From positions 1 through 11,532 of the forward strand of contig JAWRKD010000122.1 in the NCBI GenBank assembly GCA_040307135.1: a DNA stretch of 11,532 nt. Reading direction: 5' to 3'. This DNA is from Aminidesulfovibrio sp040307135 (GTDB lineage: Bacteria > Desulfobacterota > Desulfovibrionia > Desulfovibrionales > Desulfovibrionaceae). Position numbers and translations under genes: made by a program. This document shows positions 6,890-11,532 of this stretch, piece after piece; the stretch's first letter is position 1, and every line of letters begins with the position of its first letter. The notes under the pieces were generated by a model. That model did no database searches, had not been told where the DNA came from, and saw only the letters and a list, made by a program, of their open reading frames with translations.

Positions 6890-7432
6890 TCAGTCCTCCT
6901 TGATGACCCGGCCCAGGACCACGAAGGAGATGCCCTGGGAATTGGCCGTGCCGATCATGACCGCCTCCACCACGGGCGGGATCATGGCCTGGGCCGACTT
7001 CCAGCGCACCAGGAACTTGGCCCCCGAGCCGCCGGAGCTGTCCTTCTCGCCCACCAGGAACTCGCGGGTGGCCAGGGGCGGCACGGTCACGGGCTTGTCC
7101 AGGTAGCGGCGCACGAGCTTGCCGTCGGTGTCGTAGTAGTCCACGGAGGCCAGCTCCATGGCCCGGTCCGGGTCCGCGTTGCGCACCGAGAGCGTGGCCG
7201 AAAGGTCGAAGGGCCGGTCGCGCAGGCCCTGATAGACGTGGGAATAGAGCGCCACGTAGATGGTCTGGCCCAGGCTCTGGTGCAGCCGGGGGCCGAGGCC
7301 GCCCGGACCCATGCCCTGGCCGCCGCCCGGACCCATGCCCGGGCCGGGGCCGGGCCTGCCGAAGTCCTGGGCCAGGGCCGGAAGCGCCAGACAGAGGACC
7401 AGGGCCAGAAGAAGCAGCGCGCCGCGTTTCAT
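6890..7432 (-). CDS. Exported DUF3124 family protein
   Basis: The protein is 180 residues from the ATG at 7432. That start was chosen because it begins a standard signal peptide (MKRGALLLLALVLCLALPALA, cleavage after ALA before Gln) and has GGAG eight bases upstream; an earlier in-frame start would add 27 residues ahead of the signal. After cleavage comes a Gly/Pro/Met-rich low-complexity linker of about 25 residues. The DUF3124 domain follows: LGQTIYVALYSHVYQG, then TLSVRNADPD, VDYYDTDGKLVRRYLD, EFLVGEKDSSGGSGAKFLVRW, and EAVMIGTANSQGISFVVLGR. The role of the family is unknown; the beta-rich domain is periplasmic. The last codons (VIKED then TGA) overlap the right copy of the 11-bp repeat, directly at the edge of the AT-rich island. 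Confidence 0.85.
   Translation of the reverse strand: MKRGALLLLALVLCLALPALAQDFGRPGPGPGMGPGGGQGMGPGGLGPRLHQSLGQTIYVALYSHVYQGLRDRPFDLSATLSVRNADPDRAMELASVDYYDTDGKLVRRYLDKPVTVPPLATREFLVGEKDSSGGSGAKFLVRWKSAQAMIPPVVEAVMIGTANSQGISFVVLGRVIKED
6892..6902. repeat. Right copy of 11-bp direct repeat flanking the AT-rich island
   Basis: This exact copy of 5829-5839 encodes, on the minus strand, the end of the DUF3124 protein (AAG GAG GAC, then T of the stop codon). If it is merged with the left copy, the reading continues ATC AAG GAG GAC TAG CC ATG. That gives an in-frame stop followed two bases later by the flavin reductase start, with a shared ribosome site. Confidence 0.55.
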
Positions 7433-7454
7433 GACATCGCTCCGTGTGCCGCCC

Positions 7455-7480
7455 GGCTTGCGGCCGGACGGGCTTGCGGC
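7455..7480. repeat. Pair of 10-bp direct repeats between divergent genes
   Basis: GGCTTGCGGC occurs at 7455-7464 and again at 7471-7480, a 16-bp step, within the 69-bp gap between the divergent DUF3124 and Trm112-like genes. It could be a regulator-binding pair or a small tandem duplication. A poor -35/-10 pair (TTGCGG 7458, TAGAGT 7481, spacing 17) overlaps it. Confidence 0.35.
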
Positions 7481-7501
7481 TAGAGTGGCCGCGAGGTGAA
7501 C

Positions 7502-7693
7502 ATGACCCTGCACAAGGACCTTCTCGACATCCTGGCCTGCCCGGCCTGCAAGGGCGGCCTCGCCCTCCTGCCCAAGGAGGACGGCCTGCTCTGCGAAAAA
7601 TGCGGCCTGGTCTATCCCATCGAGGACGGCATCCCGGTGATGCTCACGGACCAGGCCGTGCCCAAGGCCAAGTGGACCGGTTCGAAGCCGTAG
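7502..7693 (+). CDS. Trm112-like zinc-ribbon protein (UPF0434/YcaR family)
   Basis: The protein is 63 residues, the usual size for bacterial Trm112-like proteins. It has the family opening LLDILACPACKGGL, a second zinc pair CEKC, and the closing VYPIEDGIPVML. The four cysteines in two CxxC pairs should bind one zinc. Eukaryotic and archaeal Trm112 activates several methyltransferases; the bacterial partner is not settled. The ATG at 7502 is preferred over a GTG two codons earlier because GAGG (7493-7496) is spaced correctly only for the ATG. It is divergent from the DUF3124 gene and ends two bases before a palindromic repeat element. Confidence 0.88.
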   Translation: MTLHKDLLDILACPACKGGLALLPKEDGLLCEKCGLVYPIEDGIPVMLTDQAVPKAKWTGSKP

Positions 7694-7695
7694 CA

Positions 7696-7908
7696 GGCCG
7701 TTGAAAAAGGCGTGACGGCTGCGTTGCCGCGAGCGCTCCGGCCCCTCGCTGTTGCAGCGCGCGGCCGCACGTTTTTTTTCAACTCCCCGGTCCGTTCAAG
7801 AACCGCCAGGGCGCGGCGCGGGAAAAACCCAAGGCCGACGCGTATTCCCCATACGCGAGGATTTGGTTTTTTTGAAGCAACGCGGCCCTGGCTGATTTTT
7901 CAACGGCC
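7696..7908. repeat. 213-bp palindromic intergenic element with terminal inverted repeats
   Basis: The ends are perfect 13-bp inverted repeats (GGCCGTTGAAAAA 7696-7708; TTTTTCAACGGCC 7896-7908). Going inward, eight unmatched bases on each side are followed by a further 11-bp match with one mismatch (GGCTGCGTTGC 7717-7727 against GCAACGCGGCC 7877-7887). This gives about 32-bp imperfect terminal repeats. An internal TTTTTTTTCAAC (7772-7783) and a degenerate CCGTTCAAGAA (from 7792) suggest two tandem hairpin units. It has no coding capacity. It resembles MITE- or REP-like intergenic repeats; I believe similar sequences recur in Desulfovibrio genomes, but that is memory, not a search. Its right end lies inside the Sel1 gene and supplies its stop codon. 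Confidence 0.75.
7823..7873. terminator. Bidirectional intrinsic terminator inside the palindromic element
   Basis: The core hairpin is CGCGTAT (7839-7845) with ATACGCG (7851-7857) over the loop TCCCC. It sits inside outer arms AAAAACCCAA (7823-7832) and TTGGTTTTT (7863-7871), with one bulged base. A run of seven T follows on the plus strand (7867-7873), and five T follow on the minus strand. It can therefore end transcription both from the Trm112-like gene and from the convergent Sel1 gene. Confidence 0.6.
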
Positions 7909-8673
7909 CGGCGCAGCGGCCTTCCAGCGCGCCGCCAAATCCGAAGCCTCCCGCCGCACGCCCTCGTCCAGATTGCGGTCCAGCTGCTCCAGGGCCAGCC
8001 GGGCCTCTTCCTGGCCGCGCTCGGCGGCCAGGGTGAACCACATGTAGGCCTCGGCCAGGTCCTGGGGGGCCAGGCGGCCGCCCGCGAAAATCCGTCCCAG
8101 TTCGTACATGGCCTTGGCGTCGCCCTGGTCGGCCGCGGCCCGGAACCAACGCCCGGCCGCCGCGCCGTCGCGGGCCACGCCCTGGCCGGACAGATAGAGC
8201 CCGGCCAGCAGCTCCTGGGCCTCGGGCAGGCCCGCCGTGGCCGCCTGCTCCAGCCACTTGGCCGCCTCGGCCGGGTCCGGCTCCGCGCCCTTGCCCTCCA
8301 GATAGACATGCCCCAGCTCCAGCTGGGCCTTGGCCAGGCCCTGCCTGGCCGCGGCGAACAGCCAGCGCAGGGCCTCCCAGGGCTCGTCCCCGGGCACGCC
8401 CCGGCCCTGCTCGTACATGCGGGCCAGCTCGTACTGGGCCTCGGCCAGGCCCTGGTCCGCGGCCAGGCGCATCCAGCGCGCGGCCTCGGCGTCGTTCCGG
8501 GCCACGCCCTGGCCCCGGGCGTAGAGCAGGCCCAGGGCGCAACGGGCCCGGGCGTCGCCCTGCCCGGCGCGCTCGGTGAGGGCCTGGAGGGTCAGGGGCT
8601 TTTCCTCGGGCTCGCGCGAACAGCCGCATGCCAGGAGCGCGGCCAGGACAGCGGCCGCAATCCACCATTTCAT
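7900..8673 (-). CDS. Sel1-repeat lipoprotein
   Basis: The protein is 257 residues. A hydrophobic signal with cysteines (ALLACGCS, Cys16 or Cys18 as the lipidation site) indicates an envelope lipoprotein. It is followed by five Sel1-like repeats and a partial sixth, each about 36 residues with the pattern A-x-x-G-x-A-x-A-x-x-x-L-G-x-x-Y-x-x-G-x-G-V-x-x-D-x-x-x-A-x-x-W. Clear examples start at ADQGLAEAQYELARMYEQGR and ARQGLAKAQLELGHVYLEGK. Such solenoids mediate protein-protein contacts, often in signalling or envelope biogenesis; the partner here is unknown. The ribosome site is weak. The final codons GGC CGT TGA lie within the terminal inverted repeat of the palindromic element at 7696-7908, so the C-terminus may have been reset by that element. 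Confidence 0.87.
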   Translation of the reverse strand: MKWWIAAAVLAALLACGCSREPEEKPLTLQALTERAGQGDARARCALGLLYARGQGVARNDAEAARWMRLAADQGLAEAQYELARMYEQGRGVPGDEPWEALRWLFAAARQGLAKAQLELGHVYLEGKGAEPDPAEAAKWLEQAATAGLPEAQELLAGLYLSGQGVARDGAAAGRWFRAAADQGDAKAMYELGRIFAGGRLAPQDLAEAYMWFTLAAERGQEEARLALEQLDRNLDEGVRREASDLAARWKAAAPGR

Positions 8674-8983
8674 GGCCCCACCCTACCCCAAGGCCCGGCA
8701 GGGGGGAAGGGTCCCTGCGGGAGCTCCACGAAAAGGCCGGGGCCGCACCCCGTCAAGCCCCAGATTCCATGATTTTTCCCCCCCTTTCGCCCCCTTTTTC
8801 CGCAGGCCCAGGAACCCGGGGGTAGGCTCGGCCGCAGCGGGCGAGGATGGTCCTCCCACCCCGCGCGGCACGGCATGGCCGTCCGCAATCCCGGCGGCCC
8901 GGCCGGGCGCTCGCGGTCCCTGGGGACACCCGCGGGCCCTGCCCGGAGACCCGCCCCCGTCGCAACCCGAAGGAGGAAAACCC
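8674..8983. other. 310-bp gap between the Sel1 gene and the capsid gene
   Basis: No credible gene is seen. The gap holds a GC hairpin (CCCGGCAGGG 8694-8703 with CCCTGCGGG 8713-8721, one bulged G) without a T-run, a polypyrimidine mirror repeat at 8773-8799, and AAGGAGG at 8970-8976 just before the capsid ATG. No good sigma-70 or sigma-54 promoter was found on either strand, although both flanking genes should start from here. Confidence 0.6.
8773..8799. repeat. 27-bp polypyrimidine mirror repeat (possible H-DNA)
   Basis: TTTTTCCCCC (8773-8782) is mirrored by CCCCCTTTTT (8790-8799). Continuing to the centre at 8786, only one position pair (8783 and 8789) fails the mirror symmetry. The plus strand is all pyrimidine except one G. 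Such mirror repeats can fold into an intramolecular triplex under negative supercoiling. Confidence 0.7.
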
Positions 8984-9814
8984 ATGTCCCTGCTCATCGA
9001 GAACAGTTTCGTGAACCAGTACGTGCAGGAGGTCCACGCCGCCTACCAGCAGCGCGGCTCCAAGCTGCGCAACTGCGTGCGGCTCCAGACCGGCGTCACC
9101 GGCGGCACGGCCGTGTTCCAGAAGAACGGCAAGGGCTCGGCCGGCCGCAAGACCCGCCACGGCAACGTGCCTGTGATGAACGTGGCCCACTCCACCGTTT
9201 CCTGCACCCTGGAGGACTGGTACGGCGCGGACTACGTGGACCGCCTGGACGAGCTCAAGTTCAAGCAGGACGAGCGCGCCGTGGTGGCCAACGCCGGGGC
9301 CTGGGCCCTGGGCCGCAAGATCGACGAGCTGCTGCTCGCGCGCATGGCCGAGAGCGAAAACGCCGTGGAGGCCGCCGCCGCGGGTCTGACCAAGGCCAAG
9401 ATCCTGGAGGCCTTCGCCCGGCTCAACTCGGCCGACGTGCCCGACGACGGCCAGCGCTTCGCCGTGGTGGGCGCGCGCCAGTGGAACGAGCTTTTGGACA
9501 TCTCGGAGTTCAAGAGCGCGGACTACGCGGGCGACCGCTTCCCCTGGCTCCAGGGCGCGGAGTCGCGCCTCTGGCTGGGCATCACCTGGCTCTTCCACTC
9601 GGGCCTGCCCCTGGCGGAGGGCGTGCGCACCTGCTTCGTCTGGCACAAGAGCGCCGTGGGTCTGGCCGAGGCCCAGGACATCAAGTGCCACATGGACTGG
9701 GTGCCGGAAAAGGCCGCCCACCTCGTGGACCACATGCTCTCGGCCGGGGCCTGCCTCATCGACGCCGAGGGCGTGGTGGCCGTGGCCTGCCAGGACGAGG
9801 ACGCGGCCGAGTAG
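8984..9814 (+). CDS. Phage major capsid protein
   Basis: The protein is 276 residues. The N-terminus (SFVNQYVQEVHAAYQQRGSK, then LRNCVRLQTGVTGGTAVFQK) matches a tailed-phage capsid family found in podovirus-like phages. The stretches HGNVPVMN, CTLEDWYGADYVDRLDELK and DERAVVANAGAWALGRKIDELL are also characteristic. I assign it as phage capsid with good confidence; the exact Pfam group (Phage_capsid_2-like) is from memory. Length is typical and no frameshift or stop is visible. AAGGAGG lies seven bases before the ATG, an excellent ribosome site. Codon use is GC-rich like the host. It heads a three-gene cluster with a small protein and a connector-like protein, but no terminase, portal or protease is near. 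Confidence 0.85.
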   Translation: MSLLIENSFVNQYVQEVHAAYQQRGSKLRNCVRLQTGVTGGTAVFQKNGKGSAGRKTRHGNVPVMNVAHSTVSCTLEDWYGADYVDRLDELKFKQDERAVVANAGAWALGRKIDELLLARMAESENAVEAAAAGLTKAKILEAFARLNSADVPDDGQRFAVVGARQWNELLDISEFKSADYAGDRFPWLQGAESRLWLGITWLFHSGLPLAEGVRTCFVWHKSAVGLAEAQDIKCHMDWVPEKAAHLVDHMLSAGACLIDAEGVVAVACQDEDAAE

Positions 9815-9830
9815 GCCGGGGAGGACAAAA

Positions 9831-10085
9831 ATGAGCTACGATTCCAAGATGATGCGCCTCATGGGCGGGGTCCCGGGCCAGCAGGTCTTCTGCTACCGCA
9901 GCGCGGACGCCGCGGAAACGGTCACGGCCCAGGGCTACTTCGACCAGGCCGTGGAGGACTACAACCTGAGCGCCGGGGACCTGATCCTGGCCGTGCTCGG
10001 GGCGGACGGCTCCCAGGCCCCGGCGGTCTATGCCGCGCGCGTGAGCGCGGGCGTGGTCAGCCTGGGCGGCGCGGCGGCCCAGTAA
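9831..10085 (+). CDS. Small phage structural protein next to capsid (unknown; possible decoration protein)
   Basis: The protein is 84 residues. It starts 17 bases after the capsid stop codon with GGGGAGG (9818-9824) as ribosome site. The sequence pattern YRSADAAETVTAQGYFDQ, then LSAGDLILAVLGADG, then a short beta-rich tail ending in small residues is like small proteins that follow the capsid gene in many podovirus-like phages. Their role is often uncharacterised and sometimes described as head decoration. No signal peptide or membrane segment is seen. An intrinsic terminator follows directly. Confidence 0.7.
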   Translation: MSYDSKMMRLMGGVPGQQVFCYRSADAAETVTAQGYFDQAVEDYNLSAGDLILAVLGADGSQAPAVYAARVSAGVVSLGGAAAQ

Positions 10086-10094
10086 CCAGCAGCA

Positions 10095-10118
10095 GGGGCC
10101 GGGAAACCGGCCCCTTTT
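10095..10118 (+). terminator. Intrinsic terminator inside the phage cassette
   Basis: GGGGCCGG (10095-10102) pairs perfectly with CCGGCCCC (10107-10114) over a GAAA tetraloop, followed by four T. The stem is strong and the T-run short, so partial read-through is expected. It lies between the small protein and the connector-like gene, similar in placement to the terminator after the capsid gene of T7. Confidence 0.75.
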
Positions 10119-10131
10119 CCCGGAGGCGGCC

Positions 10132-10716
10132 ATGGCCGTGAGCGTCATCGAGATCTGCAACAACGCCCTGCTCGACCTGGGCGAGGACACCATCATGAGC
10201 CTGACCGACGACTCCAAGGCGGCCCGGCTCTGCAACCAGCGCTGGCCCGGCGTGCGCGACGCGGTGCTGCGCACCCACCCCTGGAACTGCTGCGCGGCCC
10301 AGGCCGTGCTGGCGGCCTCCAGCGAAGCGCCCTCCTGGCGCTGGGCCGCGGCCTATCCCCTGCCCGTGGACTGTTTGCGGGTGCTCGGCGTGGCCGGGCC
10401 GGACGGCCGGGAGGTTCCGGCCTGGGAAGTGGCGGGCCGCAGCGTGCTCTGCGACGCCGGGGCCCCTCTGCTGCTCTCTTACGTGCGCCGCGAGGCCGAC
10501 CCCCAGCGCTACGACGCCCTGCTCTGCGAGACGCTCTCGGCCCGGCTCTCGGCCGTGCTGGCCTATCCCTTGAGCGGGTCCTCGACCCTGGCCCAGAACT
10601 GCTGGCAGATCTACGAAAAGAAGCTGCTGGAGGCCCGCGGCGCGGACGCCCGCGAGGGCACGCCGCCCTCCCAGGCCCCGGCCTCCTGGCTGCTGGCGAA
10701 ACTGGGGGGAAGGTAG
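10132..10716 (+). CDS. Phage head-tail connector / tail tubular protein A-like
   Basis: The protein is 194 residues. The N-terminus VIEICNNALLDLGEDTIMSL, then DDSKAARLCNQRWPGVRDAVLRTHPWNCC, is the pattern of phage adaptor proteins related to T7 gp11 (tail tubular protein A), which attach to the portal ring. The middle contains WAAAYPLPVDCLRVLGV and LSYVRREADPQRYDALLCETLSARLSAVLAY, also typical of the family. GGAGG (10122-10126) lies five bases before the ATG. The reading frame is intact, with GC-rich codons. The stop codon is only four bases from the end of the convergent membrane-protein gene, so the phage segment ends abruptly here with no tail tube B or tail fibre gene. It could equally be called a head-completion adaptor. 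Confidence 0.65.
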   Translation: MAVSVIEICNNALLDLGEDTIMSLTDDSKAARLCNQRWPGVRDAVLRTHPWNCCAAQAVLAASSEAPSWRWAAAYPLPVDCLRVLGVAGPDGREVPAWEVAGRSVLCDAGAPLLLSYVRREADPQRYDALLCETLSARLSAVLAYPLSGSSTLAQNCWQIYEKKLLEARGADAREGTPPSQAPASWLLAKLGGR

Positions 10717-10720
10717 CGGG

Positions 10721-11155
10721 TCAGGCCGTTGGCGGCTCGCCCTGCCAGAACCCCAGGAGCAGGGCCATGCACAGGGCGCAGAGGAGCGTGGCCTGGGCGT
10801 AGAGCGCCAGGCTCAGGGGCAGCCAGGCCAGGACCAGGATGACCAGGTTGCCGAACTGCTCCATCATGGTGGAGCCGTGGCTCTGGCCCAGGAAGGTGAA
10901 GGACGCGGCCAGGAACAGGGCGTGGGCCAGAATCCCGGCCAGCAGGCCCAGGATCGCAGCCCGCAGGAAGCTCAGGCCCTGGCCCCGGGCAAAGGTCTTC
11001 CACCCGGCCAGGAGCATGGCCGCGAACCAGCTGGCCGCGGCGCAGAACACGGCGAAACGGTCGGCGGTGAGCCCGCCGGACAGGACCACGGCCACCCCTC
11101 CCATGCCGTGGGCCAGGGAGGCCGCCAGCCAGGGCGGAACCAGGGCAGGGACCAT
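10721..11155 (-). CDS. Small polytopic membrane protein of unknown function
   Basis: The protein is 144 residues with four to five hydrophobic segments (near residues 7-27, 33-51, 63-85, and a long stretch 103-136 that is probably two helices). Third codon positions are almost all G or C in this frame, supporting a real gene. The ATG at 11155 has no strong ribosome site. An imperfect TATCG/CGATA inverted repeat (11160-11180) lies just upstream. The segment HGMGGVAVVL...ADRFAVFCAAA resembles HGAGGVAVAL...ADYWYVFQALA in the gene upstream, suggesting tandem relatives. I recognise no family and assign no function. Confidence 0.65.
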   Translation of the reverse strand: MVPALVPPWLAASLAHGMGGVAVVLSGGLTADRFAVFCAAASWFAAMLLAGWKTFARGQGLSFLRAAILGLLAGILAHALFLAASFTFLGQSHGSTMMEQFGNLVILVLAWLPLSLALYAQATLLCALCMALLLGFWQGEPPTA

Positions 11156-11213
11156 GCCCTATCGTAGCGCGTTCGCGATACCAGGGCAAGGACGGGGCGG
11201 GATTTTGCGGAGG

Positions 11214-11532
11214 CTACATGCCCTTGGCGGGTCCGGCGAGCCGGACCGCCAGGCCCAGGAGGCCCAGGCCCACGATGACCAGCCACACGGCCAGGGCCAT
11301 GCCGCCCGCCAGCCGCGACACCCCGCCGCCCGCCTGGAGAAAGGCGATGCGCTCGAACCCCTCGAGGCCCAGTGCGTCGGCCTTGGCCACCCGCGCCAGG
11401 GCCTGGAACACGTACCAGTAGTCCGCGAACAGGGCGAGGGCCACGGCCACGCCCCCGGCGCCGTGGGAGTCGCCGGGCAGAACCAGGCTCAGGACCAGGG
11501 GCAGGACCAGGACCACGGCCCCGGCCGCGGAC
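11214..11532 (-). CDS. Small membrane protein of unknown function (partial, runs off the window)
   Basis: The visible part is about 106 residues with hydrophobic stretches at the N-terminus (AGAVVLVLPLVLSLVL), in the middle after GAGGVAVAL, and near the C-terminus (MALAVWLVIVGLGLLGLAV). It ends in PAKGM. A GTG at 11516 could be a start, but the open frame and the hydrophobic helix continue to the window edge without a stop, so the real start is probably outside. It shares the pattern HG-GGVAV-L-AD-x-x-VF-x-A with the next gene on the same strand, 58 bases downstream. The family was not recognised. Confidence 0.6.
   Translation of the reverse strand, partial: SAAGAVVLVLPLVLSLVLPGDSHGAGGVAVALALFADYWYVFQALARVAKADALGLEGFERIAFLQAGGGVSRLAGGMALAVWLVIVGLGLLGLAVRLAGPAKGM

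Larger units (their letters stand above)
5840..6891. mobile_element. AT-rich genomic island of about 1 kb (probable foreign insertion)
   Basis: Base composition drops sharply here: sampled lines are about one third G+C, against roughly two thirds or more on both sides. It carries a single lipoprotein gene with its own promoter and no transposase or integrase. Exact 11-bp direct repeats lie at or next to both edges. TAGTAT at 5840-5845 and ATACTA at 6875-6880 form only a short inverted match, so no clear insertion-sequence ends are present. It is best described as acquired cargo of unknown mechanism. Confidence 0.6.

Noticed and set aside
7696..7908. CRISPR array or attC/integron interpretation of the palindromic element
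   Set aside because: There are no regularly spaced identical repeats with unique spacers, no integron core sites and no neighbouring cas or integrase gene. The structure is one nested inverted repeat.
8753..9733. 326-codon minus-strand frame opposite the capsid gene
   Set aside because: It is low-complexity and His/Gly/Leu-rich with no motifs. The plus-strand capsid frame has a strong ribosome site and family similarity.
11160..11180. TATCG...CGATA inverted repeat just upstream of the 144-residue membrane protein gene
   Set aside because: The arms are only five bases with little further symmetry. It is too short to claim as an operator without comparison to relatives.

Overview
The window is GC-rich bacterial chromosome. 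G/C-ending codons dominate in nearly every gene. The gene mix (HemW, a Mn2+-type riboswitch on a cation/Ca2+-exchanger-like protein, an orphan multi-PAS histidine kinase, a flavoredoxin-like flavin reductase, a DUF3124 protein, a Sel1-repeat lipoprotein) suggests a sulfate-reducer-like deltaproteobacterium of the Desulfovibrio group. That placement is an inference from style and content; no rRNA or other marker is present.

Layout. (1) 2-3091, plus strand: hemW, a small YdcZ-type membrane protein, then a leader RNA that reads as a yybP-ykoY aptamer whose P1 strand is shared with an intrinsic terminator, followed by a CaCA-superfamily exchanger. (2) 3263-5824, minus strand: a soluble three-PAS histidine kinase and, upstream of it, a flavin reductase. 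(3) 5840-6902: an AT-rich island of about 1 kb holding one lipoprotein gene and its own promoter. It is bounded by an exact 11-bp direct repeat. Collapsing the two copies rebuilds a plausible tight junction between the DUF3124 gene and the flavin reductase gene. (4) 6890-8673: the DUF3124 exported protein (minus), a Trm112-like zinc-ribbon protein (plus), a 213-bp palindromic element with about 32-bp imperfect terminal inverted repeats, and a Sel1-repeat lipoprotein (minus) whose stop codon lies inside the element. (5) 8984-10716, plus strand: a compact phage virion cassette with a major capsid protein, a small downstream protein, an intrinsic terminator, and a connector/tail-tubular-like protein. 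No terminase, portal, integrase or lysis gene is visible in the window. (6) 10721-11532, minus strand: two small membrane proteins that look related to each other; the second runs off the window.

The strongest leads are the isolated intact-looking capsid/connector cassette, the footprint of a recent insertion carrying a foreign lipoprotein, the riboswitch-controlled divergent exchanger (a predicted Mn2+ exporter), and a near-perfect polypyrimidine mirror repeat upstream of the capsid gene.
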